A DNA stretch of 64,000 bases, taken from positions 62,001-126,000 of the forward strand of contig NZ_OU342399.1 in assembly GCF_910589745.1 (NCBI RefSeq). Reading direction: 5' to 3'. A model generated the notes under the pieces. The model searched no databases and was not told where the DNA came from. It saw only the letters and a list, made by a program, of their open reading frames with translations. Position numbers and translations under genes: made by a program. This document shows positions 17,745-25,760 of this stretch, one piece after another. Numbering within the stretch: the first letter of the stretch is position 1; the number at the start of each line of letters is the position of its first letter. The DNA is from Candidatus Arcticimaribacter forsetii. GTDB taxonomy: Bacteria > Bacteroidota > Bacteroidia > Flavobacteriales > Flavobacteriaceae.

Positions 17745-19538
17745 TTATTCTGTAAACATCAGTTTTTTCATCAATTTTCTCAACATAAAAAACGCACAAA
17801 TTGTTACGGTTAATAAAATCAAGCCGTTCTTATATTCACCATAAATAAAATATCCTGTACTAAATAAAGCTCCATAAATAGCAACAGATCCAACCACCAT
17901 ACACAATATTCCTGTTGGAATATTCCAAGCTCTTTTCTCTGTAATCAAATCGATTCCTGCACTTTTTGCATCCTCAATCACTTGGTTCCATCCAGGTCCT
18001 CCAGGCTGAGTTACCCTATAGAACTCATTCAAAGTTTTGGTGTCAGAAGGGGAGGTTAATAAGGTAACTACAATCCAAGAAATTGTTGTAATTAGAACTC
18101 CTAAAACAAGTTGAATATCGTTGGCAATTGGGTCGAATCCGAGTTTTGTGTGAATTAATTTGAAATAAAGTGCAAGAATAAAAGAAACAGTCATCGCGGT
18201 TATTTCACTGTATGCATTAATTCTATACCAAAACCAACGCATAATAAACAACAAGCCGGTCCCCGCACCTATTTGAAGTAAAATCTGGAAGGCTTCAAGT
18301 GCATTGCTTAATAATAAAGCAAAAAGCGCTGAAGCGATCATTAAAATTAAAGTGCTCCAACGACCTACACTTACCAATTCTTTTTCTGACGCTTCCGGTT
18401 TAACAAAACGCTGATAAAAATCGTAAACTACATAGGAAGAACCCCAGTTTAGGTGGGAAGAAATGGTGGACATAAAAGCTGCAATTAAAGAAGCAACAAT
18501 TAACCCAATTAATCCAGAGGGCAAAAAGGTCATCATTGCTGGATAAGCTAAATCATCTTTTACAATACTCGGATCGATATTGGGAAATGCTTGCTGTATG
18601 GATTCTACATCTGGAAAAATAATTAAACTAGCTAGAGCTATTAAAATCCAGGGCCAAGGTCGTAAAGCATAATGAGCAAAGTTGAACAATAAAGTAGCCC
18701 AAACTGCATTTTTCTCATCTTTTGCTGATAACATTCTTTGCGCAATATAACCACCTCCACCCGGTTCTGCTCCAGGATACCAAACACTCCACCATTGAAT
18801 TGCAATCGGAAGTATAAACAAGGTGATTAGAACGTCTGTTTGCTCAAAATCAGGAATAAAATCCAATTTTGGAACAACATTTGGGTGGTTCAACAGGACG
18901 TCTAAACTACCTATTTGAGGCAAATCTATGATATAATAAGTAGCCCAAAATGTAGCGCCCATTGCCAAAACAAATTGGAAGAAATCGGTGATAACCACTC
19001 CTTTTAATCCTCCTAAAGAACTATACAAAACGGTTACTATCGAAGCGATAACTAACGTCTCAACTGCAGTAAAACCTAGAAGAACGCTTCCAATTTTAAT
19101 GGCCGCCAAACATACAGAAGCCATAATCATGATATTGAAAAAAACACCTAAGTACAAGGCTCTAAATCCACGTAAAAAAGCGGCTCCTTTTCCACTATAA
19201 CGCATTTCATAGAATTCCAAATCGGTAACTACTCCCGATTTACGCCAAAGTTTTGCATATACAAAAACAGTAAGCATACCGGTCAATAAAAAAGCCCACC
19301 ATACCCAATTTCCAGAAACTCCATTCTTACGTACAATGTCCGTTACTAGGTTTGGTGTGTCTGCAGAAAAAGTAGTAGCTACCATAGAAATTCCAAGAAG
19401 CCACCAAGGCATATTTCTTCCCGATAAAAAAAATTCTGTTGAACTGGTACCTGCTTTTCTTGAAACTACTAACCCTATGATTAGCGTTAAAGCAAAAAAC
19501 AAAATAATTATACCCCAATCTAAAGTTGAAAGTGCCAT
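17745..19538 (-). CDS. Sodium/solute symporter (SSS family), probably for sugar
   Basis: 597 aa with about 14 membrane helices. SSS features include the N-terminal LVVSRKAGTSSTEFFLSGRNMPWWLLGISM and the sodium-site region GLIGLIVASLIAAFMSTISSHLNWG. It resembles the SGLT/galactose branch found next to glycosidase genes in marine Bacteroidota. It probably takes up glucose or short oligosaccharides released by the convergent GH16/GH3 operon; the substrate is inferred from location only. No terminator separates the convergent stops. Confidence 0.82.
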   Translation of the reverse strand: MALSTLDWGIIILFFALTLIIGLVVSRKAGTSSTEFFLSGRNMPWWLLGISMVATTFSADTPNLVTDIVRKNGVSGNWVWWAFLLTGMLTVFVYAKLWRKSGVVTDLEFYEMRYSGKGAAFLRGFRALYLGVFFNIMIMASVCLAAIKIGSVLLGFTAVETLVIASIVTVLYSSLGGLKGVVITDFFQFVLAMGATFWATYYIIDLPQIGSLDVLLNHPNVVPKLDFIPDFEQTDVLITLFILPIAIQWWSVWYPGAEPGGGGYIAQRMLSAKDEKNAVWATLLFNFAHYALRPWPWILIALASLIIFPDVESIQQAFPNIDPSIVKDDLAYPAMMTFLPSGLIGLIVASLIAAFMSTISSHLNWGSSYVVYDFYQRFVKPEASEKELVSVGRWSTLILMIASALFALLLSNALEAFQILLQIGAGTGLLFIMRWFWYRINAYSEITAMTVSFILALYFKLIHTKLGFDPIANDIQLVLGVLITTISWIVVTLLTSPSDTKTLNEFYRVTQPGGPGWNQVIEDAKSAGIDLITEKRAWNIPTGILCMVVGSVAIYGALFSTGYFIYGEYKNGLILLTVTICAFFMLRKLMKKLMFTE

Positions 19539-19582
19539 GTGAAATTTGGTTTAGTTTTCAATGTATGAAAAATTGATTTGTT

Positions 19583-19765
19583 TCAGAACTGTTTTTCCAG
19601 GAGTTTAAAAAAATCTCCAATAATCAATAAACCTTCTTTTGTTGTATGATTAGGAACATGTTCTTCCAAAGGAACTCCAAACATTTCAGGGGTACTTGTT
19701 TTTAGCATGTTTGAAATTGCAGTTGGCACTTTTTTTTCATTTCTATCTGGATGAATGGATCCATT
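19583..19765 (-). pseudogene. C-terminal remnant of an unidentified gene
   Basis: The 529-base gap 19539-20067 has no intact gene. On the minus strand one frame stays open for 60 codons before TGA at 19583-19585 and reads like real protein (HPDRNEKKVPTAISNMLK, then MFGVPLEEHVPNHTTKEG, ending IGDFFKLLEKQF). There is no plausible start; the only internal ATG (19706-19708) would leave 41 residues. The frame's upstream limit coincides with the left arm of the inverted repeat at 19763. It is probably the truncated 3' end of a gene once divergent from the symporter's neighbour; the family is not recognised. Confidence 0.45.
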
Positions 19766-19998
19766 TTATAATGAAACGATTGAATCAAAAAACACAAAAG
19801 AGAGGACATTAAGCTGCGGATGGGATCATCTTTAATAGAATTGTCGAATGTTTACAAAAGGTTTGCCACTAATAGATGGGCTGTTTTTGGAGTGCCGTTA
19901 ATCCACTAAGTGGAGCTTCAATCTCCCTAGAAGTTACGCCACAACAATTTTCGGACTCTCCCCTGGGCAGATGGAAAAACACTCCTTCATTATAAAAT
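19763..19998. ncRNA. Candidate structured RNA bounded by a 13-bp inverted repeat
   Basis: ATTTTATAATGAA (19763-19775) and its exact complement TTCATTATAAAAT (19986-19998) bracket 236 bases that are visibly richer in G+C than the surroundings. Further pairs nest inside in the right order: GAGAG 19800-19804 with CTCTC 19956-19960, AATTGT 19839-19844 with ACAATT 19944-19949, GGAG 19889-19892 with CTCC 19923-19926, and a hairpin TCCAC-TAA-GTGGA at 19902-19914. This makes one long interrupted rod like 6S RNA; a Flavobacteria-specific 6S family (6S-Flavo) exists, but identity is not established. A T run at 20013-20021 favours the plus strand. A small transposable element is the alternative. Confidence 0.4.
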
Positions 19999-20067
19999 AA
20001 TACGTTAATCAAACTTTTTTTTTAAAATTAGAGTATTTTTACGAAGGCTGTTTTTAAGATTAATTTT

Positions 20068-20733
20068 ATGAAGTTTATTTCAAAAATATTGTTCTTTTTT
20101 GTTTTATTTATTCTTGGGAGTCAAGATTTAAAAGGACAAACTGATGCAGTAAAAACAAAAGCTTTTAAAAGTAACTTACCGAATGAGCGTTCCTTGTTAC
20201 CCAAAAAAGATCCAAACGAATTGCCTAATTTTTTAAAGGTAGAATTCTTTAAAGGCGTCTCCAATTCAAACAAAAATAATCCTTATTTCGATCGTCCTGA
20301 TATCGACATGAGTAAGCAAGAAAACTTTATAGATCCTGGTACCTATTATTTAGAAAAACTAAAAACTCCAGAAAGCAATAGAAATCCTGTGAACTATAAA
20401 GTAGATCAATATTTAGGAGATTTTAAAAGCAATGCTCCTTATGTTCAGGTTATATTTAGAGATCATGAGGTTGCCGATGGAGATCGAGTACGTATCCTAT
20501 ATAACGATCGTGAAGTAGAAGCTAATGTACTGCTACAAGAGCGGTTCAAAAAACTTAATGTCAGTCTAATTCCGGGGTTTAATAAAATTGAATTTATCGC
20601 TTTAAACCAAGGTGAATCTGGTCCAAACACAGCAGAAATCAGAGTTTATGACAACGAAGGGGGACTCCTGATGGCGAATCAATGGAATTTGGCAACAGGA
20701 AATAAGGCTACCTTAATTGTCGTAAAAGAATAA
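20068..20733 (+). CDS. Secreted protein of unknown function
   Basis: 221 aa with a signal peptide (about residues 1-23, ending LKGQ). The rest is soluble and charged; residues about 110-221 look like a beta-sandwich (YVQVIFRDHEVADGDRVRILYNDREVEANVLL, FIALNQGESGPNTAEIRVYD), possibly an Ig-like or C2-like fold. I do not recognise the family. It starts 70 bases after the inverted repeat and precedes an AGCS symporter by 68 bases, so the two may be co-transcribed. Confidence 0.65.
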   Translation: MKFISKILFFFVLFILGSQDLKGQTDAVKTKAFKSNLPNERSLLPKKDPNELPNFLKVEFFKGVSNSNKNNPYFDRPDIDMSKQENFIDPGTYYLEKLKTPESNRNPVNYKVDQYLGDFKSNAPYVQVIFRDHEVADGDRVRILYNDREVEANVLLQERFKKLNVSLIPGFNKIEFIALNQGESGPNTAEIRVYDNEGGLLMANQWNLATGNKATLIVVKE

Positions 20734-20801
20734 AGTAGAATTCTTACTCTTTTTATTGAATTACATCTTATTTGTCTAGGCTTTTTCTATCTTTAAATTT
20801 C

Positions 20802-22139
20802 ATGAATTTTATCAATTCCGCATTTCAACAATTACTCAGCTCAATCGAGCTCATAATGTTTACACTTGTCATTGGTGGCGGACTTTTTTTATTGATTCAA
20901 GCTCGAGCAAAACCTTTACTTTTAATAGGCACTTCTTTTAGATTATTATTTAGCAAAGAAACTGGTGGTGGAATTTCAAGGTTTCAAGCACTTTCAGCTG
21001 TTTTAGCTTCAACCGTTGGTCTTGGAAATATTTCTGGAGTTGCTATTGCAATATATATGGGGGGTCCTGGGGTATTGGTATGGATGTGGGTCACGGCTAT
21101 AATTGGAGCTGTTATTAAATTCTATTCCTGCACTTTAGCGGTTTTATTTAGAGAACAAGAAGAGGACGGAAGTCCTTTAGGAGGGCCCATGTATTATATG
21201 AAAATAGCCTTGCCGAAATTTGGAAAACCCTTTGCAATTTGGTTTTCTGTTGCGGGTTTATTTGGTGTTCTTCCCGCTTTTACTGCCAATCAACTTACCC
21301 AAACTTTGGTTAGTGTACTTGATCCAAACCAATATGTTGATCTTGGAGACTTAAATTGGAAAATAATTATTGGTTTAGTTCTAGCAGTTATTAGTGCTTT
21401 TGTAATTCTCGGAGGGTTAAAGAAAATAGTAGAGGTTACCTCAATGCTTGTTCCCTTAATGGTGGGGCTTTATTTCAGTATAGGGGTTACCATGTTGGTT
21501 TTAAATTCAGAGGCAATTTTACCTGCATTAAATCAAATTTTCAGTCAAGCTTTTTCTATAAAAGCTGCTGCAACAGGAGGCTTTTGGACGCTTGTTATTT
21601 TGGGGGTCCGCCGAGCTGTTTTTTCTAATGAAAGTGGAATTGGAAATGCTCCAATGTACCACGGCCAATCGAACACCAAAAACCCGATTCACGAAGGGCT
21701 TGTTGCTTCTTTAGGACCTTTGTTAGATACTGTTTTGGTATGTTCTATTACCGGATTGATAATTATCATTAGCGGCGCTACAGAGCTTTCTGATTTAAAC
21801 GGAATTGAATTAACCCTGGAAGCTTTTAATAGATTATTCTTTGGGATAGGGGACGAATTACTCTTACTCATGGTTTTCGTTTTTGGAATCTCAAGTTTAT
21901 TTACATACTCCTATTACGGAGTAAAATGTCTTGGATATTTAACCCAAAAAAAATGGGGTCCCTGGTACAACTACATCTACATTGTTAGTATTGTATTCTC
22001 GGCTATCGCAACCGTAGACTTAGTAATTGGAATCATCGATATTTCTTTTGCCCTTATGGCAATTCCAAATATGATCACCTTAATCTGGCTGTCTTCAAAG
22101 GTTAAATCCTTATTATTCCCAAAACAATCGTTAAGTTAG
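20802..22139 (+). CDS. Alanine/glycine:cation symporter (AGCS family)
   Basis: 445 aa from the ATG at 20802; an upstream TTG at 20772 would add ten residues but has no support. Around eleven membrane helices. AGCS signatures are present: RFQALSAVLASTVGLGNISGVA near the N-terminus, GGPMYYM, and RRAVFSNESGIGNAPMYHG in the middle. These transporters move alanine or glycine with Na+ across the inner membrane. No linked amino-acid enzyme is found next to it, so the exact substrate is open. Confidence 0.9.
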   Translation: MNFINSAFQQLLSSIELIMFTLVIGGGLFLLIQARAKPLLLIGTSFRLLFSKETGGGISRFQALSAVLASTVGLGNISGVAIAIYMGGPGVLVWMWVTAIIGAVIKFYSCTLAVLFREQEEDGSPLGGPMYYMKIALPKFGKPFAIWFSVAGLFGVLPAFTANQLTQTLVSVLDPNQYVDLGDLNWKIIIGLVLAVISAFVILGGLKKIVEVTSMLVPLMVGLYFSIGVTMLVLNSEAILPALNQIFSQAFSIKAAATGGFWTLVILGVRRAVFSNESGIGNAPMYHGQSNTKNPIHEGLVASLGPLLDTVLVCSITGLIIIISGATELSDLNGIELTLEAFNRLFFGIGDELLLLMVFVFGISSLFTYSYYGVKCLGYLTQKKWGPWYNYIYIVSIVFSAIATVDLVIGIIDISFALMAIPNMITLIWLSSKVKSLLFPKQSLS

Positions 22140-22204
22140 AAAGCTATTTTTTGTACTTTTAGTAAAGCATCTCAATTCTGTGTCGTTATAAGAACGTCTG
22201 ATTT

Positions 22205-22239
22205 GTATTTGTAGATAGCTTAATTCCTAAATCAAATAC
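22205..22239 (+). promoter_or_regulatory. Stem-loop in the leader of the RNase H-like gene
   Basis: GTATTTG (22205-22211) pairs with CAAATAC (22233-22239) across a 21-base loop, about 20 bases before the ATG at 22261. It could form in the 5' leader. No riboswitch family matches. Confidence 0.25.
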
Positions 22240-22260
22240 ACGGAGATAAAATTATTAATT

Positions 22261-22707
22261 ATGATTTTTAGAAACATACAAGGAGTATCGATTGATCCAA
22301 TTTCGTACACAAAAGCTATTATTGCCAAGCATCCTTATGTTACTATTCATGTAGGTACAGATTCTCAAAGTATAGCCAAACGAACTCAATACGCAACCGT
22401 AATTGCTTACCGTTTTGGAAATCGTGGAGTACATTATATTGTTCACAAAATAGGGTTTCCTAAAATAAAAGATCTATGGACGCGTCTATGGAAAGAAACT
22501 GAAATGAGTATCGACATTGCAGAAAAAATGAAAGAATCTTTAAATATTGATATTCAGATTGATATGGATTATAATGAAGATGAAAACTTTAAGTCTAATC
22601 GATTGGTAAATGCTTCCCGTGGTTGGGCAAATTCTCTTGGTTACACGGTAAACATGAAACCCAATATACAAGTAGCAACTCGAGCTGCCGACCATCATTG
22701 TAAGTAA
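22261..22707 (+). CDS. RNase H-like protein, DUF458/YkuK family
   Basis: 148 aa, matching the length of YkuK-type proteins. The opening strand HVGTDSQSIAKRTQYATVIAYRF carries the conserved Asp of an RNase H-like fold, and later DMDYNEDENFKSNRLVNASRGWANSLGY is a family hallmark. Members are predicted nucleases or nucleic-acid-binding proteins of unknown physiological role. It appears monocistronic, between the AGCS transporter and the maltodextrin operon. Enzyme activity has not been inferred beyond the fold. Confidence 0.75.
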   Translation: MIFRNIQGVSIDPISYTKAIIAKHPYVTIHVGTDSQSIAKRTQYATVIAYRFGNRGVHYIVHKIGFPKIKDLWTRLWKETEMSIDIAEKMKESLNIDIQIDMDYNEDENFKSNRLVNASRGWANSLGYTVNMKPNIQVATRAADHHCK

Positions 22708-22765
22708 GTGTAATTTGAATAAGTTCGTTTGAATATAGAACGACTACAAATTAAACTAAAAATGA

Positions 22766-22773
22766 TATATTTG
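22766..22773 (+). promoter_or_regulatory. -7 element of the alpha-glucan operon
   Basis: An exact TATATTTG lies 29 bases before the beta-phosphoglucomutase start codon. No TTTG at the expected -33 spacing is seen, which may mean that an activator is needed. Confidence 0.45.
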
Positions 22774-22802
22774 GTTTTTATTGAAAATATTACAATTTAT
22801 TT

Positions 22803-23453
22803 ATGAATGCATTTATCTTCGACCTCGACGGAGTGATTGTTGACACTGCCAAATACCACTATATTGCTTGGAGAGAAATTGGAGCGTCTTTTAATTTTAA
22901 ACTTTCGGAATCACAAAATGAAAATTTGAAAGGCATCAGTCGTGCAGATTCTCTGGATCTACTTTTAAAGTGGGGAGAAACAGATCTTGATGCGGATCAA
23001 AAAAACGAATTGCTGGCTCAAAAAAACAACCATTACTTAGAACTCATTCAAGAAATGGGAAAAGATGAAATACTTCCTGGAGTACTGACGATTTTAAACT
23101 TTACTCAAGAAAACAAAATCCCTGTAGCCCTCGGTTCTGCAAGCAAAAATGCGCAATTAATTCTAAAAAAATTAGATCTATTGCCTTACTTCAATAGTGT
23201 AGTAGATGGGACTCATGTAAAGCAATCTAAACCGAATCCTGAAGTGTTTTTGTTAGGGGCCCAAAACCTAAAAACAGCCGCTGAATCTTGTGTTGTGTTT
23301 GAAGATGCAAGCGCAGGAATAGCCGCAGCAAAGTCTGCTGGTATGACTGCTATTGGAGTCGGAGACCCAGAAGAACTCAAAGATGCTGATTATATTTTTA
23401 ATTCACTTGAAGAAATAAACCTAACTCTTCTAAAAAAATTAGCTGCAATTTAA
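22803..23453 (+). CDS. pgmB: Beta-phosphoglucomutase (HAD superfamily)
   Basis: 216 aa, the family's usual length. The HAD motif I FDLDGVIVDTAKYHYIAW provides nucleophile D8 and acid/base D10; motif II is GSASKN, motif III KQSKPNPEVFL, motif IV FEDASAGIAAA. The enzyme converts beta-glucose 1-phosphate to glucose 6-phosphate in the cytosol. It is translationally coupled to the GH65 gene through a TAATG overlap, so the phosphorylase product feeds it directly. All four motifs are intact. Confidence 0.93.
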   Translation: MNAFIFDLDGVIVDTAKYHYIAWREIGASFNFKLSESQNENLKGISRADSLDLLLKWGETDLDADQKNELLAQKNNHYLELIQEMGKDEILPGVLTILNFTQENKIPVALGSASKNAQLILKKLDLLPYFNSVVDGTHVKQSKPNPEVFLLGAQNLKTAAESCVVFEDASAGIAAAKSAGMTAIGVGDPEELKDADYIFNSLEEINLTLLKKLAAI

Positions 23454-25759
23454 TGAAGGCACAAAACTATACCTTAGACCCTTGGAAAATCCTTGAACAA
23501 GGATGGGATCCTGAAAATGTTAAATCTTCTGAAAGTATTTTTAGTATAGGAAACGGCGCGATGGGACAACGTGCCAATTTCGAAGAAAAATATACCGGCC
23601 CTACCTTCCAAGGTAGTTATATCGGTGGGGTATATTACCCAGACAAAACAAGAGTTGGCTGGTGGAAAAATGGATACCCTGAATATTTTGCTAAGGTTCT
23701 AAACGCTCCGAACTGGATTGGTATTGATGTTCAGATTAATGGTCAAGTTTTAGACTTAAATAGCTGTAAAAACGTATTAGACTATTCTCGAGAACTTGAT
23801 ATGCAACATGGAACCTACACAAGGATTTTTGAATGTACACTTCAAGACGATTCTGTTATTCATGTTAAAAGCGTCCGATTTCTATCTCTCGATCAAATTA
23901 ATTTAGGAGTCATTCATTACACTATAACAGCAGTTAGTGGAACTGCTAAAGTAAAAATTAGCCCCTATCTCGATGGAGGAATTACTAATCAAGATAGTAA
24001 TTGGGAAGATCAATTTTGGCAGGTTACTGATGTCTCAGCTGAAAACAACTCTGGATTTATTGAGTCGCACACCCTCAAAACCGATTTTAAAGTTTGCACT
24101 TATATGGAAACTGAATTTTGGGAGGATAAAACCAAGTTAAATTTAGTTGGAAACAACGAAAGTAATGATGATACTATTACTTTAAATTACGACACAGAAG
24201 TTGCTAAAGGAAAGAGCATTAGTGTAATAAAATACGGAGGTTATATAACCGATCGTAACCAATCTAAAAACAGCTTAAAGGAGCAAGCTCGCGTAGAACT
24301 CAAAACAGCTAAAGAACTCGGTTATGATGCCTTACTTGAAAATCACAAAACAGAATGGGCGAAAATTTGGGAACGAGCAGATATTAGAATCGGTGGCGAT
24401 GTAAAAGCCCAACAAGCAATTCGGTTCAATATTTTTCAACTAAACCAGACCTACACAGGAAATGATGCCGGTTTAAATATAGGCCCGAAAGGTTTTACAG
24501 GCGAAAAATATGGAGGAAGTACTTATTGGGACACAGAGGCTTACTGCATCCCTTTTTATATGGCTACAAAAAAACAAGAGGTTGCTCGAAACCTTTTGGC
24601 CTACCGTTACAACCAATTGGACCGTGCTATAGAAAATGCAGGGAAACTAGGTTTTACAGAAGGTGCCGCTTTGTATCCAATGGTAACTATGAATGGAGAA
24701 GAGTGTCACAATGAGTGGGAAATTACCTTCGAAGAAATTCATAGAAATGGGGCCATTGCTTTTGCAATTTTCAATTACGAACGATACACCGGAGATGAAT
24801 CTTACATCCCTGAGATGGGTCTTGAAGTTCTAATTGGGATTAGCAGATTTTGGGCGCAGAGATTTAATTTTTCTGAAGCCAAAAACGCCTATGTTATGCT
24901 CGGAGTTACAGGGCCTAATGAATATGAAAACAATGTAAACAACAACTGGTACACAAATTATATTGCTAAATGGTGTTTGGAATATACAGCTGAACAAATT
25001 AAAAAAGTTGAGGATAATTATCCTAACGACTTTAAAAGAATAGCTTCCAAAACCAAAATTAATGCAGACGAAACTGAACAATGGGAGTCCATTACCCAAA
25101 AAGTTTTCTTTCCTTATGACAAGCAGAAACAAGTGTTCTTACAACAAGACGGATTCCTTGACAAAGAACTAACTGCTGTCTCTAACTTGGATCCTAAAGA
25201 ACGCCCTATAAATCAACATTGGTCTTGGGATCGTATTTTGCGATCTCCCTACATTAAACAAGCCGATGTGCTTCAGGGTTTTTACTTTTTTGAAAATAAC
25301 TTTGATATAGACACCCTTAGACGCAACTATGATTTTTATGAACCTCTCACAGTTCATGAGTCTTCTTTATCTCCTTGTGTGCACTCAATTTTAGCTTCTC
25401 GCTTAGGGAAAGATGATCAAGCTTATGAGTTTTATCTTAGAACAGCTCGCTTAGATCTAGATGATTATAATGCTGAAGTTGAAGAAGGACTTCATATTAC
25501 AAGCATGGCAGGGACGTGGATGAGTATTGTCGAAGGTTTTGCTGGAATGCGAGTTGAAAACAACCTTCTTTCCTTCCGTCCTAATGTTCCAAAAGCTTGG
25601 AGCGAAATCGAATTTAGAATCAACTTTAGAAATGTAATCTTGTCGGTTACTCTTTCTAAAGACTCCGTATTGTTTTCTACTAATTCCGATGCTACTTTAA
25701 AACTATTGGTTCATGATGTTGAACACGAAATAAAAGGGAGCACTAAAATAAATTTATAA
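23453..25759 (+). CDS. GH65 maltose phosphorylase
   Basis: 768 aa, the usual GH65 phosphorylase length, without signal peptide, hence cytosolic. The (alpha/alpha)6 barrel carries GPKGFTGEKYGGSTYWDTEAY and the catalytic region MNGEECHNEWEITFEEIHR (about residues 413-431), whose Glu acts as general acid. It would split maltose with phosphate into glucose and beta-glucose 1-phosphate. Other GH65 specificities (kojibiose, trehalose) cannot be excluded by eye, but the linked pgmB and GH13 amylase fit maltose. The start codon overlaps the pgmB stop by one base and the next gene begins two bases after the stop. Confidence 0.88.
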   Translation: MKAQNYTLDPWKILEQGWDPENVKSSESIFSIGNGAMGQRANFEEKYTGPTFQGSYIGGVYYPDKTRVGWWKNGYPEYFAKVLNAPNWIGIDVQINGQVLDLNSCKNVLDYSRELDMQHGTYTRIFECTLQDDSVIHVKSVRFLSLDQINLGVIHYTITAVSGTAKVKISPYLDGGITNQDSNWEDQFWQVTDVSAENNSGFIESHTLKTDFKVCTYMETEFWEDKTKLNLVGNNESNDDTITLNYDTEVAKGKSISVIKYGGYITDRNQSKNSLKEQARVELKTAKELGYDALLENHKTEWAKIWERADIRIGGDVKAQQAIRFNIFQLNQTYTGNDAGLNIGPKGFTGEKYGGSTYWDTEAYCIPFYMATKKQEVARNLLAYRYNQLDRAIENAGKLGFTEGAALYPMVTMNGEECHNEWEITFEEIHRNGAIAFAIFNYERYTGDESYIPEMGLEVLIGISRFWAQRFNFSEAKNAYVMLGVTGPNEYENNVNNNWYTNYIAKWCLEYTAEQIKKVEDNYPNDFKRIASKTKINADETEQWESITQKVFFPYDKQKQVFLQQDGFLDKELTAVSNLDPKERPINQHWSWDRILRSPYIKQADVLQGFYFFENNFDIDTLRRNYDFYEPLTVHESSLSPCVHSILASRLGKDDQAYEFYLRTARLDLDDYNAEVEEGLHITSMAGTWMSIVEGFAGMRVENNLLSFRPNVPKAWSEIEFRINFRNVILSVTLSKDSVLFSTNSDATLKLLVHDVEHEIKGSTKINL

Positions 25760-25760
25760 A

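Noticed and set aside
19829..19975. Minus-strand frames inside the inverted-repeat element that read like protein for 30-40 codons.
   Set aside because: Each is broken by stops and the frame changes; nested base-pairing explains the composition better.
19763..19998. Interpretation as a MITE or insertion-sequence remnant.
   Set aside because: No target-site duplication flanks the 13-bp repeats and no second copy is seen in the window; kept only as an alternative to the RNA reading.
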